64,000 nt of DNA from Periplaneta americana (GCF_040183065.1 NW_027185501.1:1266001-1330000), one strand, 5' to 3'. Shown: positions 11,760-24,112, numbered from the stretch's first letter. The notes: generated from the letters alone by a model not told the origin. A program made the numbers and translations.

Positions 11760-11988
11760 TGGCCACAGAGAACCCACAGTGTGGACTCCCAGGTCGTCTG
11801 ACCTAAATCCACTTGACTCTGCTTTCTGGGATTTTATTAAGGAAATGATCGTGGAAAAATTTCGTGAAATCACCATCGACATACTATACCACATTTTAAT
11901 TATCGTGAAGTTTTTCCTCCAGGCATGTTTGAAAATCGGAAGGGGTCATATTGAACATATGATGCGGGACTTGTCAGACACACTGTAG
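11760..11988 (+). pseudogene. Tc1/mariner-type transposase C-terminal remnant
   Basis: The translation holds WTPRSSDLNPLD, then FWDFIKEM, and ends GHIEHMM before a stop. This is the third catalytic Asp region and C-terminus of the DUF4817/DDE-type transposases seen better preserved at 63330-63733 (WSPRSSDLNPLDFYLW ... GEHFEHLL). No N-terminal part or inverted repeats are visible, so it is a decayed fragment. Confidence 0.6.
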
Positions 11989-11989
11989 T

Positions 11990-13500
11990 AAAAGGAACAA
12001 TGTATAACTGTGTATAAGTACAGTAACTGTAAACAATGCTTATAAATCATTTTGTAGGAAAAATTTGTTTATTTTTCTCATTCACAGGAACGAAAGTACC
12101 TCGTAACTTCATGGCCAACTGTATTCACAGCTTCCATAAACCCTGCAGCAACTTCAGATGTTGCAGTAAAATGTTCTGAAGTGTCCCAAGTGGTTAAAAT
12201 TTCCTGATGGGTAGATGAATGATATTGTTTTTCTCACTTTCTTCTGACGACATTTCTCCCAACTCAGGTGCGCCTGTTAGTACATAAAATTCTCTGTAAC
12301 AAATATGGCAACATAATCAATATTAACGAATTTCTCAAAATGTACTGCAGGGTTTACAACTTCTTGCAGAATATCCCATTTGTCAGACGAAGTGTTACCG
12401 ATGTTAACATTTAATTCATGAACATGATTAGCATCATTACATTATCTGTCTCTGTTAAAGCAGTTCTGTATGTACTGTGACAACGCATTCCCTTGCTGAG
12501 ATGACTCTTTTTACTGTGTCAAGCATGCTCCAACTAGTGGTCACAGATTATTTTCAGCAGTGCAAATTGCAGCCTTCAAGAATCGCTTGTAATAAATTCT
12601 CTTCATATGAGCAAGAATGCCTTATACAGAGGCTGAAAGTAGCTTGTTGTATTGGTGAAATAAATTGAACCGTTACACTGGTTAAGTTCATACCGTGTAT
12701 GTTATGCCACTTACTAAACATTGAGCCATTCCACTATTTGTTATGGTGAGAATAGATACAAAGTGTTACACGTAGTATCCACGTTTTAAGTTTTTAAAGC
12801 AACGTGGTTTCTTGGATCTGCCAATGAGCCATGTACAGTGTTCTCCACTGCTGTTTGCATTACATGCAAGGACAACAATCAGATGTTGTTTACTGCATGT
12901 TCCACCATGGCAATTATCATCTTTTGTGCTTAGGGTGCAACTTAAAAAAAATTGTAAAAATGTTTTGTTTCTTTTGTTTTCCACATACTCAGTCAAATTC
13001 ATGCGAACAGTTACTTGCATGTACTTCATAATCTTTGTTTGCTTCCCCAATAATAATAAATGATATCGAGTATCCCTTTTGGAATTGATACACCCAACAA
13101 GCAGAACAAGTGAAGTTCTGAATACCGAAATTTGTGATAATTTCAATTGCTTATCTCTGTATTATAGGTTCACTTACACGTACGTTGGAAGTGCTCATAT
13201 TGTTTAACTATTCTAGAAGTAACATTTTGAGGTCTTTGTGTGTAGCACATTGCAGTTGTTTACGTGTTTCTAAGACCTGAAAAAGCAACATTCATGATTT
13301 TTTCACAGTTTTTAATTATTGTAGATAAGATAGACTTTGTGATTCAAACTGCTCAGCACTTGTAGTTTTCTTCAATGCACCATCATCTAATTCCTCTAGA
13401 ATCAAGCTTTGTCTGGAGCTCAGTGGCAGACTGTTTCCTCTTAGCCAGGTCTCATATCTTACTGCTTGCAAATCAACAATAACAACAGAGAAACAAGTGC
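11990..13500. other. No gene recognised; intron-like AT-rich sequence
   Basis: No exon, RNA gene or clear mobile element found on either strand. By position it is probably intron of the TRRAP gene whose exon follows. Confidence 0.5.
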
Positions 13501-13504
13501 ATAT

Positions 13505-13532
13505 TCTTAAAATAATATTAATAATAATAATG

Positions 13533-13563
<31 letters not shown>

Positions 13564-13625
13564 CAGTACTAATAATAATAATCATCATCATTATCCTTAT
13601 CATTGCCATTATTATTACCATCATC
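13505..13625. repeat. (AAT)n microsatellite, imperfect
   Basis: Mostly AAT/ATA units with a late ATC-rich part. Confidence 0.9.
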
Positions 13626-13782
13626 ATCCAATAGACTTAATTTCGAGATGCCTTAATATTATTATAAATGGATTAACTGTTTAACTGTATTTGTTTCATG
13701 AGAAATGTATCATTCTAGTAGTATTCTTGTTCATGTGTTTCCGACTTTGCTTTAGATAATAATAGCTAAACAACTGTTGCAG

Positions 13783-13953
13783 TATCCAGACAATGTCGTG
13801 CAAGCTGCCCTTGAACCTAGTGGAGTGCATTAGAACGCGCAGTGAGGAAGAGAAGGGCGAGGGACGAGAGCTTCTTATGAGGATGCTTGAAGTGTTTGTG
13901 CTCAAGTTCAAGACCATTGCCAAGCTCCAGTTACCCGTTCTCATGAGCAAGTG
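13783..13953 (+). CDS. TRRAP: TRRAP / Nipped-A internal exon
   Basis: A 171-bp exon with acceptor CTGTTGCAG ending at 13782 and donor GTATGT from 13954. It encodes SIQTMSCKLPLNLVECIR, then a charged stretch, then LLMRMLEVFVLKFKTIA and ending MSK plus two bases TG. This matches from memory the human TRRAP segment SIQTMSCKLLLNLVDCIR ... LMRMLEVFVLKFHTIARYQL, including the split Cys codon (TG|C) expected at the donor. TRRAP is the large PIKK-like, kinase-dead HEAT-repeat scaffold of the SAGA and NuA4/TIP60 histone acetyltransferase complexes; this exon is in the N-terminal HEAT region. I found no neighbouring exon in the window, so the flanking introns must be long. Confidence 0.93.
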
Positions 13954-14159
13954 GTATGTACACATAACTGATTTAATACTGAAAAGCATATGATGTCCTT
14001 GATTTACTTTTTGTATGCAGCATAGCTAAAACAGACCCTTATATTTTTGTCACTTATGCACACAATCCATCCATTCAGTTTACATAGTCTCTACTGGTCA
14101 CTCTATACTGCTTATAGCCCTTAGACAGGCTTTGGATTGAAATGATTAACCTAAGAATG

Positions 14160-14312
14160 TTCCGTTTAGGACAAAGGCCTCCTCCTGTAGAGGGAGAGCT
14201 CTATTTGTCTCAAAAAAAAAAAAAGAAAAGAAAAGCTGTACGTGAAGACTCGAACCTTCGAATTTTCGAGTTAAATGAAGACCAGCATTTTAACCACTAG
14301 ACTACCACGGAC
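14160..14312 (-). mobile_element. tRNA-derived SINE (A-rich 3' side)
   Basis: The minus strand reads a tRNA-like head from 14311 to about 14241 with A box TAGTCTAGTGG and B box GGTTCGAGTC, resembling a Glu/Asp-type tRNA. An A/G-rich run at 14211-14236 lies on the + strand beside it. Confidence 0.6.
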
Positions 14313-14819
14313 AACAATGAATTAAACTTTCTATATGAAATAGTGTAGTCTCCATAAATGTTTCAATGAATGCACTTAGAATCCCCTGATGACACTGAAT
14401 GCAGATATTGATATCACATTTCATTTTTTGGAATATGACTCGAATTTGTGAGCCATTTCTTTTTTCTTTCTTTGTCAGCAGGAAAACGGTAGAATTTGTA
14501 AACTCCTTGCCTACTATTATTTGTACAATTTGGAGCCGCACAACCAACCATTGCGTAAAATTTATAATACAGTTTAATGTTTAAAACTAAAATGCAGCCA
14601 AGATAAATGTTTTACTTTCCGTATTGTTCTTTCCACCACACAGACGTCACATCATGTCACTCGCTTGGGATTCAACATGGCGGATTGGTGTGCTCGGGGA
14701 ATATAGTGCAAAAAACGTCTTCAAGAAATCAGGAACTGTCCCTGGAAATCAGGAATGTCTAGTAGCCCTAACTGAGAAGCAGAAATTGTTATACACCTAT
14801 TTTTGCTATTATATCAGCT

Positions 14820-15200
14820 CTTTCATAGAATACTAAGAGTTTATGTTGTCAGTGTGGCATTGTATGGGGAAGGAACATGGACATTACGACGAAATGAAGA
14901 GAAACGAATCGAAGCATTTGAAATGTGGATGTGGAGAAGAACGGTGTGTGTGATGTGGACAGACAGAATAAGACATAAAATTGTGTTTGAAAAAGTGAGT
15001 GAAGAAAGAATGATGCTGAAACTGATTAGAAAGAGTAAAAGGAATTGGTTGGGTCTCTGGTTGAAAAGAATAATAGACGACATTAGGATATGTGGATCAT
15101 ATGCGGAGACAAAGAGGAAGGCAGAAAATAGGAAAGATTGGAGATTGCTGGGTTTCCAATGAAAGACCTGCCCATGGGCAGAACACTTATGTATGTATGT
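14820..15200 (+). mobile_element. LINE family C, 3' fragment with ATGT tail
   Basis: The frame gives VALYGEGTWTLRRNEEKR, EAFEMWMWRRT, ERMMLKLIRKSKRNWLG and then jumps to IDDIRICGSYAETKRKAE, RKDWRLLGFQ and stop. It looks like the C-terminus of a LINE ORF2 with an internal deletion before IDDIR. The 3' UTR phrase GACCTGCCCATGGGCAGAAC is followed by ATGT units. A short piece of the same 3' end is at 20219-20265. Confidence 0.7.
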
Positions 15201-15544
15201 TCAGAATGCCTGGAATATCGTGTCTTAGAACAGTCGCTATTTGCAAATACTAGTAGATTCTATGCCCACTCGACTGCAAGATGATCGAGATAAGAGGAAG
15301 ATAGACTAAATATTGAATTGTGGCTTTTTGTTTTGTTTTTTGAACGCTTAATTGTTTGAATGTTTTAAGGCCGACGCCAGTAAATTTGTTTTGTTTATGT
15401 CAGGAAAGATATTTTTATTGAGAATAAAATCTTTTTTCTTTCCATTTGCAGTCACAATATCATAATGATAAAGTCATGGCATAATATATTAATGAACCTG
15501 ATATTAATTACTAAAATAATCGTAAAAGAGAAAGGAGCCATTAT

Positions 15545-15667
15545 GTATAGTTTGTCTCTCTCAAAAAACAGAACAAAAAAGAACATAAAAAGCACGTGGT
15601 TGTAGTCGAACTCAGGATCTCAGGAATAAGAGGCTGGAACGCTACCATTACGCTATCGAATAACACA
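15545..15667 (-). mobile_element. tRNA-derived SINE fragment
   Basis: On the minus strand there is an A box (TAGCGTAATGG) and a weak B box (GAGTTCGACTAC) about 40 nt apart. The + strand flank TTTGTCTCTCAAAAAA resembles that beside the SINE at 14160-14312. Confidence 0.5.
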
Positions 15668-15669
15668 CA

Positions 15670-16900
15670 GAATACTTGAATTATAACTGTAGATATCAGG
15701 CAACGTGGTCCAACAACATGTAACATCGCCTGTCTCCGAATTGTAGCGAAGATACCCGAAGGGAACTTTGTTTCAGGAGAGCGGCCACTTTTTCTTTTGA
15801 CAACTGTACATTTCGAAATTTCCTTATAAACTTTCTAAGGAACTCGCCCTTGAGCCAAAACAGTTCAGTGTCAGAGACACAAGAGATACATGATTTAACT
15901 GCCAAATTAATCTGTCGAAGTGAAATAAACAATTCTAGAGTATTATGTTATCGTGTCACGTTTTTAACAATCACCCAGTAATTGCAATAACAATTACGAT
16001 AAGGTGACACAGGTCACAGTTTATATTTCCCACTCTACCCTGCCCTCCTAATAAACAAAGTACATATTCTGTAACTTACGTAATAGAAAATTATGTCAAT
16101 TTATACATGATAAATGCACTGTAAAATACTTGTAATGAGTTGGAAGTTTCCTCTTCAGTTTTAGGGCGATTCTTAATTGACATGTCTATAATTTTTTGTG
16201 CTCTGCTTGTCATTATTAGTTTAGAAATTTGTACTTGAGTGACTACACTTCAATACTTACAATATTAACAGTGGATTAACAATCTTCTAGACGACCTCAT
16301 GCAAGTGATGAACTTCACAGTGCCGGATATTGAAAGTATGTCAAATATGTATCAACAATGTAACCACCAGGAACATACCACTTAGCTGCTTGATGTAGAA
16401 CTACATGTAGCATTTATAAAGATTTAGGTGCATAGCTGTTTGATGCTACACTTGGAATCTCGGATTCAAGCAGTGGCAGATATATTTTTCTTTAATAGTA
16501 AGGTTATAACTAAAGGAAAGGTGTCAAATGTGTGCGTACACTTAGTTTATTCCTCCAGTATAGACAGGTGGCATCAAAATATCAAATTAAAAAAAAAGTG
16601 GCGCTTAGCTGGTTGATGCAGAATGTTGTCCAATTACTCTAGAAAAACAGGAAATCCTTGCAGTGTGCAGTCACATTTCTCACAGTGTATGTTCTAGAGA
16701 TTGTGTTTCAAGACAAGACCATTTGCATTGGAACACTCCTGTGCATGCTCCACCACTGATTAATTCATCGCTGTCAATTTTTCTACAGCTATTGCAGCAC
16801 ACACAGCTGCAATATAGTCTTTCATGTCTTCCAGAGCGCATACACTACATTTTAACAGCATCAGATCAGGCAATTGCAATGGAAAGCTGTGAGCAGGACT
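15670..16900. other. No gene recognised
   Basis: A minus-strand frame of 78 codons (15696-15932) looks moderately protein-like (WLKGEFLRKFIRKFRN) but has no splice or homology support that I can see. The rest is AT-rich without clear signals. Confidence 0.4.
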
Positions 16901-17071
16901 ACCTCTTCTCACCCATCAATTAGGGAATAGCTGGTTTAGTGCATTTATTGCAACTAAAGCAGTATGAGTAGGACATCACATCATTTTACGCATATTCAGT
17001 AATAGATCTTCAACAATATGGGTAATGTACGCCTAAGAAACTGCCTGTATTTTCGTCCATTCAATTTACCA

Positions 17072-17340
17072 TCAATGAAGAGCTAATGATGTGTTGTCTG
17101 ATAACGTACACTGACACCAGTGTAAGATTTTCATTGCCCAAATATGTATGTTATAGAGATTTAAGTTCCTATGATTTGTAAAAGTTACTTCATTAGTAAA
17201 CAGTATCTTCCCCATAAAATCATGGCTTCCTTGTAGAACCAACTGGTAGTATTCCAAACGATTTTGGAAGCCATGCCATACAACTCTTGATGGAGTGTGA
17301 CATGGAACAGGAGGTACTTATGCCTGTGAAGACTGTGCAG
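17072..17340 (-). pseudogene. Tc1/mariner-type (DUF4817 class) transposase remnant, first catalytic block
   Basis: The minus strand gives FMGKILFTNEVTFTNHRNLN and NLYNIHIWAM, matching the ILFTDEATFT...N.HN.H.WA block around the first catalytic Asp of this transposase class. The Asp is Asn here. Similar but more decayed sequence may reach 17560. Inactive. Confidence 0.6.
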
Positions 17341-17712
17341 AACACTTTTCGGCTGATTGAAATAGTTTTCAGAACTGCTGCTCTGTTTATTATGCTCTAA
17401 CTTCGAATCCGCTTTTGTTCCAGTTTTTTAACATTAGCCTGTGGGATGGGTTGGATGATGTCAATCAGGAAAATGTTCGGCACACAGCTGTTCTACTCTT
17501 GTGACATTTTGACGACATTTCTCATAAATTAATATCACGTCGATCATTTCTTTATTTCTAAAAACAATTTTATGTGCCTATGAGTAATATACGATTTCAT
17601 GATTAATACATTCATAACTACATATAAGTTTTACGCCAGTGAAATTCAGCTTAACTTATCTCCCGAAAAACCGAGCTTCTAAAGAGACGTTTTATTGTAC
17701 AACACTTCATTG

Positions 17713-17948
17713 GAAGGGTTCAGAGCCATAGTGGGCCAAGCGCCATTTATTAAAAACGAAGAAAGCAAGGGTTAAAGTTAAGTGAATACCATAGTTTAAT
17801 GAAGATTGACATATCATTTAGTTTTAATGTGTATACTTTATATTACTTCCTATATGTTTCCATTGAATTATGGTAATAACTTAATTTTAATCCTTGTTTT
17901 CTACGGTTTTAGAAATGGCGCTTGACCCACTATGGTTCTGAACCCTTC
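17713..17948. mobile_element. MITE, 236 bp, with about 36-bp terminal inverted repeats
   Basis: It begins GAAGGGTTCAGAGCCATAG and ends with the near-complement CTATGGTTCTGAACCCTTC; the inverted repeats run to AAGCGCCATTT and AAATGGCGCTT with few mismatches. It has no coding capacity. Part of the same element lies at 49156-49316 and is duplicated at 49510-49585. Target duplication is unclear, so superfamily is open. Confidence 0.8.
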
Positions 17949-18059
17949 ATTTACAATGTTTTATCACTTCGATGTCCTATACAGAACTAAATGAAGAAAA
18001 GGTTGCACTGTACGTATTCAATCTTGAATTCTAGTGTCAACGTTATGAACATTGAATAT

Positions 18060-19389
18060 ACGAGGCGCATGCAGAAAATAAGTTTATCTATTTAAAAAAA
18101 AAAGAACACATACTTTCAGGAAAACATGTATTGGCAACAGGTACAGCAATGTTTCAGCTATTTTTAATATAGCCACCATCAGAATTGAGACCTTGTCGTA
18201 TCGTGGAATCAACTTTTGTATCCCTCTGTCGTAGAACTCTGCCACCTGTGAATGGAACCAACGTGTGACAGACGTCTTCAGCTCTTCGTCGTTGCCAAAA
18301 CGCTCACCGGAGGACAGGAATTTCTTGAGGTGCAAGAAAACGTGAAAATCGCTGGGAGCAAGATCAGAACTGTAGGGTGGGTGATCAAACAACTCCCAGC
18401 CAAATTCCGTCAAAACAGCTGCTGTGCGCCGAGCCGTATGTGGACGAGCATTGTCATGGAGGAGCACAACACCTGCAGTAAGCATTCCACGCCTCTTGTT
18501 TTGAATGGCACGTCGCAATTTTCGCAGTGTTTCACAGTAACGGTCAGCGTTCACTGTTTCACCTCTTGGAAGGAAGTCAATGAGCAGAATGCCCTTCCTG
18601 TCCCTGAACACCGTGCACATCACTTTTCGTACTGACAGCGTCTGTTTGAATTTTGTTCTGACCGGAGATCCACTATGCCGCCAATGCATTGACTACTGCT
18701 TGGTTTCCGGGGTGAAGTGCGAAATCCAAGTCTCATCGCCCGTGACGATCCTGTCGAGGAACTCGTCGCCATCATCGTGATACCGTTGCAGAAATGTCAA
18801 TGCTGCTCCTAAACGTTGCAGTTTGTATTCGGGTGTTAGGTTTTTCGGCACCCACCTGGCACACACTTTTTTGAACAGCAGGTGCTTAGTGACAATCTCA
18901 TGCAACAAGGATCGCGATATCTGCGGAAAATGGCTGCTCAGCTCCGTAATCGTGAAGCGACGGTTCTCCATGATGCACTGCCGCATCAGCTCAACACGAT
19001 CATCATTGATGAAGGACGGTCGCCCACTGCGCTCTTCATCATGGACACTTTGATGACCTTCGGAAAACTGCCTACACCAGCGACGCACCATCTGCTTACT
19101 CATGATGTTCGGCCCATAGACCTGACAGAGCTGCCGATGAATTTCAATTGGCGCAATGCTTTGTGCATTAAAGAACTTTATCACTGATCGAACCTCGCAG
19201 GCGGCGGGAGAAGAAATAAGAGCTTCCATTTCGGACCACTGCTGCCACGCTACTGGCACCAGGCAGGACCTGTCCAGCTGGCATATGATTGATACGTCAT
19301 AGATCTGTTACGCATGCGCAATTGACACGGCTACTTACGTTTACTTTAAGGGGAAAAATCGGGAAACTTACTTTCTGGATGCGCCTCGT
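18060..19389 (-). mobile_element. Mariner DNA transposon, essentially full length
   Basis: The 26-bp terminal inverted repeats at 18060-18085 and 19364-19389 differ at two positions; both ends read ACGAGGCGCAT inward. TA-rich flanks (TATA left, ATA right) fit a TA target duplication. The 1.33-kb length is normal for mariner. One transposase gene fills it on the minus strand. Confidence 0.93.
18084..19259 (-). pseudogene. Mariner transposase with one in-frame stop and a C-terminal frameshift
   Basis: DDE transposase that would bind the terminal repeats and cut and paste the element. Codons 1-188 cover the paired helix-turn-helix region (FFNAQ, MVRRWCRQFSEG, SGRPS) and the first catalytic Asp (VTGDETW, D175). 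A TAG at 18693-18695 replaces residue 189, usually Gln in this family. The same frame continues with MHWRHSG, LLHDNARPH (D269) and SSDLAPSDFHVF (D304), giving the mariner D(93)D34D spacing. After IPRYDK one base is missing, so the end differs from the CLNSDGGYIKN-like tail visible in the next frame. Otherwise well kept, so probably recently inactivated. Confidence 0.92.
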
Positions 19390-20880
19390 ATAAGGAGAGG
19401 AGGTGCGTTAGAGATTGCTTTTATGTTTATTCTTCCTGGTAACTTTCACAGCCAGTAAACTGTCAGTTATTAGACATGGTTAAACCAACAAGTGCAAAAC
19501 AGAACATATTGGGTTCTCATTTTAAATTATGAATTTGATCTTATCTCGAGCATTATTCTGCATTTCAATACGTACATCAGATTTCCTCTTCAATATAATT
19601 TAATTTCTTTTATCGCATTATGTATAGCAATAACAGTTACAATATTATCAGAGGTGAAAAAATTAGTGAGCCGTCTCGCATATTTTCATTCTACTACATG
19701 CAACTCCAATTCATTCATCAATGACTCTCCAGACCTAATTGGTCTTGGCCTAATTCAGAGGAAATTCTTGCAGCTAACATTAGACACACAAATAGCAGGA
19801 CTCCTGTGACCGGGCCACTTCTGCTTAAGACAACACAGGACATTTACATTAACAATGGACAAACATCAATGCCTCAGGGAGGATTCGAACCCACAATAAA
19901 AGCTTTGTGGCTTAACTGCTGTGACTACCATGACTGGCATATATGCATATAAATTATGTCATATTCACTTATCGTACGTATTAACTGCAATTCCTGACAA
20001 CTACAATTCATCTGCAAAAGACCAATAATGTTACTACATAACTTCTTGAATTCAACTACAAAGAATGGCTCAGGTCATGAAATCATTAAATTACAATAAG
20101 GAATACATGCTTTGTAATGGTATCGTCTAAGCCATTACATACAATATCCATTATCATATTACTTTCTATTCAGTTCACTTCTTTCACCATTACGTGATAT
20201 TCAAGGGATCAATAACAACTCAAAAACCTGACCTTGGGCAGAATACTATGAATGAATGAATAACCATCTGTCAGCCACTAATACTTTAAGCATTTCAAGA
20301 AAGATTTTAACAATTTCTTACAGATACCACATAAACTGTGAATTCTGGCAATGACTATCACGAATACAAGGTAAGCACAGATTTTTCTGGGCGAGTTATA
20401 CAATTTTCTTCGTTAAAAGGACTTTTGTCTTTTCTCTCATTGTTAATAGCAATCACTGATTCTCTTTTATATTGGCTATGAATACACACTATTATATTCT
20501 GTCTTGTTTGGAAGGTAAGAAGTTAAATAAAATATTCTCTCTTTTTCTTAAAAGTTCCTATTCGAAATTATATTGATTCTTTCTATCCGAAAAAAATACT
20601 AAACACAGATCTGTGTGTTGCAGCTGCAATTGGTGAAACTCACATGGTAGGCCTACATGTTGTATTTCCTATTTTTTTTACTTGGTTATTGAGCCGTGCC
20701 AGGCATCGTAGCTGTTCACCTAGTACGTCACTTCGTCCGTCAGAGCGCTCTCAGACGTTATATTATAGATAGCGCTACGAATCCTTTCATTTTCTTATCC
20801 AAATTATCCTATTGGGTCGGCTGATTACGTCTCACGAGGGGAGAGGGAAAGTGAGTTTACTTGGTCACGGGCAGTTATAT
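19390..20880. other. Mostly unassigned; short repeat pieces
   Basis: A tRNA-like minus-strand head (B box GGTTCGAATCC) at about 19866-19936 suggests a SINE fragment. 20219-20265 matches the LINE family C 3' end (ACCTTGGGCAGAA) with GAAT units. A phrase near 19637 (CAGAGGTGAAAAAATTAGTGAG) recurs almost unchanged near 11541. No gene seen. Confidence 0.45.
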
Positions 20881-20881
20881 C

Positions 20882-21010
20882 TTACATCACTCAGGACTCG
20901 CACGCCGTAGAGATAACATCACTCGGGACTTGCACGTCGTAGACATAACATCACTTAGGAGTTGGAAGCCGTATGGGTAACAGTACTTAGGAGTTGCAGC
21001 CCGCATCGAT
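20882..21010. repeat. Minisatellite, four diverged units of about 33 bp
   Basis: Units start near ACATCACTCAGGACT, ACATCACTCGGGACT, ACATCACTTAGGAGT and ACAGTACTTAGGAGT. They lie in a locally GC-richer stretch. Confidence 0.7.
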
Positions 21011-22007
21011 AGTTTCTTTCAGGCAATTGACTTGCACTCGCGAAATGGAGCTCCAACTGTTTTCAATTCTCGTAACTTAAGTTTATCGTGATAGATAGTT
21101 CGACAACAGTGCGTCATTATATTTCTTTTGAATATTTACGCATTACATGGAACTTTGTTTCAGATGTATATCTTGTGATTTAGCGTGCTTACAACTTGTG
21201 TCAGATTTGTATCAGTGGAGTAGGTAAATTTGCGTCGTGATATTTTTATTTTCGATTGTATGTGTTTGAGGGATTGTGGTGGATCGTACTTTGAAATATC
21301 GCTTGCTAGTGATACGTCTTGGGGGCAAGTAATTGTGATTGCGTCGAGTAATATATAATGTGATGTATATATATATATATATATATGAGGTATATTGTAT
21401 TGGGGATCACGTGATGAAGTATAATTTTATATGTGAGTTTTGATGATTGGGGATTACGTGATGAGATATGATTTGACATGTGAGGTTTTGATGTTCCAAG
21501 ACGGTTTGTGTGATAGCGCAGCGATTACGATCTTTGGGTTACGTCCTATTTGACGCTGTAATGAACTAGAATAGTATGGGCCTCAAATAATTGTTCTAGT
21601 ATTTTCCCTACTCCATTTTGATTTATTGGTTCCCGTACCGCTATTCAGGAATCGAGTGCATTGAGTTTCCGTTGCTATTCAAACGATCATTGAGATTTGA
21701 AATTGTCGTCTGTTACTTACATTACGTGTATCTCTCTCTCTCTCTCTCTTGGGCATTGTTAATTGTAAAGTACAGAGATTCTTGTTAGTGCAATCTGCAC
21801 AGTTTATGTGAGATGTATGTGGAATTGGTAATGTATAGTGATCAGTCATGTGACTCTTTATACTGGGTAAAGTCTTTGTGTTGTTGAGTTTATGTTCAGT
21901 TTGGTTAGTCAGATTGTGTGGTATCTGTAATTGAATGGGCCATGTACTGAGTTAGTGTACTGACTGGGCGTTTGTATTGAGCTCCATATCTAGTTGGATA
22001 CACACAC

Positions 22008-22072
<65 letters not shown>

Positions 22073-22461
22073 GAGAGTGTTTTAATGACTAGATGGTCAA
22101 TTGGTCAGTTATTGATTATTGAGAGATGGCCATATTAGATTGTATTATGACCTATAAGTATGTTTGCCCAGTCTAGTAATACTTTCACGATTCAGATATC
22201 GTTTTTGTACTTGTTCAGATTAAATTGTGATATTTTCATTCGCTTATTTCATATTTCTTTGTTATTTGATATTTCTTTGTTATTTCATTTATCATTCATG
22301 TATATTGTTATCCATTATCATTAATTATATCTGTTATACAAATTCACACTATTTATTTCTAAAAGTCTTCCACTGCGCAAATCTAATCTTCCAATGTACC
22401 GTCTACCTGGCGATAACAGCCATTATAAGAAATATAGAGGAGGAGTGGATGATCGTACCAC
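21011..22461. other. No gene recognised; contains TA and TC microsatellites
   Basis: (TA)n at 21366-21386 and 22013-22070, and (TC)n at about 21730-21748. A 26-codon open stretch from 22394 is cut by a SINE and has no homology I recognise. Confidence 0.45.
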
Positions 22462-22714
22462 CTCGTCCTTCTCAACAACGCTGTATCAACTACTAGGTTA
22501 TTTAGCACTGATGGGATTGGTGATAGCGAGATGGTATTGGCGAGATGAGACTGAGGATTTGCAACAGATCACCTGAAATTTTCCTTACAGTGTAGAAAAC
22601 CTCGGAAAAATCCAACCAGGCAATCAGCCCAAAAGAAGATCCAACCCATGCCCGAGTGCAACCCCCGAATGGCAGACAAGCAAGCACCTCATCTGACTGA
22701 GCTAAGCTGGTGGT
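22462..22714 (-). mobile_element. SINE family C copy
   Basis: Minus-strand tRNA-derived SINE: the head side is at 22714 (GCTTAGCTCAGTCAGATG) and the tail domain is at 22462-22500 (GCTGTATCAACTACTAGG...TTTAGCACTGATGGG on the + strand). Matches the copy at 60144-60394 along its length; the 3' tail is truncated. Confidence 0.8.
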
Positions 22715-22739
22715 CTACATTTCCTATTGATTAACATAT

Positions 22740-24112
22740 AACATTAGCAGTAAAGTTACACTTTTTGTTTAGGGTTGCTATACATCCGTATTTTGTATGG
22801 ACGGTTTTTATTTTAAGACACATGTTCATATATCATACAAGTAAAAAAGTGACGAAATGTCCGTATTTTCTCTTAAGATCCGGAAAGGATATTAATAATT
22901 AGTTGACTATATCCTTCAAGAAATGACACCTACTATATAGTAACCAATAGAAACAATCACTGTTTGTACTGTGTTTTGGTTTTAAAGACATACCAAAGAC
23001 CAAAGCACTACTGCACTCACAGATCATGAAGCTCACTTCCAGGAGGAAATGTAAATTCATCCCCCAAACAACTAAACAGAAACTGGCGATATTGATCCTG
23101 AAGGTGAAATGAAAGAAGAGGATTTCGAAGAAAATATTCTGAACTTTTATGACCAGTGCATTTCATATTTCGAACCATGGGAGGGAATCGGCTAAGTTTA
23201 TAAATTCACTCGTTTCTAATTCTAATGCTTCCATCAACATTGACAAACTTTTTGTTGAGGTCGTGCTCGTGAATCTTGTGCTTTAAAAAATCAAATAAAA
23301 CGCGGAGAATTAAAAAAAAGAGGGGGGGAAGGGAAGAAACCTGAACAGAGGACTAAAAGATGTAAATCTATGTATTTCAGCTTTCAAATAATTTAAAAGA
23401 AAGTGAAACGAAATTTAACAATTTTGAGAGTGTTTTAGAATTTGTGTACAGTCTCCCAGAACTTCTGCTCTTGTGGAGAGTGAGTTAATTTGATAAAAAT
23501 CATTTGGACACCTGGAAGAAATAGACTTCAAATAAATAAGGTAAAAGGATTGCTTCAAATTAACGTAAATTCAAAGTTCTCAGGCCTGTATTTCTATGAC
23601 TTCATCAAAGAAAACACTTCTTTTTTAAAGCAAGTACATTCTTCCTAGAAGTGTAGAATAATTGATGACTGACATAACTGGACAACGATTAGCAATAGTA
23701 ATCCAAGTGCCAAAACTCAAATAATGAGATTATCACTTCATTGCTTGCAGACAGGCCTATTCTAGTCCAGAAAAAATGATACAAGGAACTGCTGCAATGT
23801 GCTGCTAGCTAATGGCAGTTATACCAAGTGCCAGCTCCATATCTCATATTTACATTTTAGAAAACGTGGTCCAAGCACCATCTGTTTTGCAATAATGATC
23901 CAAATGACATCTTCGACAGTAATTGAAACTGTTTTTTATCTCTTAGTAAGTGGACACTGTGTTTGTCTCACACAATATATGAATCATGGAACTTGCAAGA
24001 AATACAGAGGAAAGGAATGAACCAGATTAAAATTCCAAGAAACAAATCACACTATTGTCGAAATGTAATGGGAGTGATTTTTTTTTTAAAGCCACGTAAC
24101 TGTAAGAGTTAT
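22740..24112. other. Unassigned; possible decayed hAT/ZBED-type transposase
   Basis: 23100-23190 reads ENILNFYDQCISYFEPWEG, which loosely resembles a conserved segment of hAT-derived ZBED proteins. Frames around 23800-24020 are open but broken. The evidence is weak. Confidence 0.25.

Noticed and set aside
13316-13627. 103-codon minus-strand frame
   Set aside because: Half of it is the AAT microsatellite read as poly-Ile/Met.
20690-21370. LTR or retroelement leader
   Set aside because: No second copy, no TG...CA ends, no primer site or coding sequence next to it that I could find.
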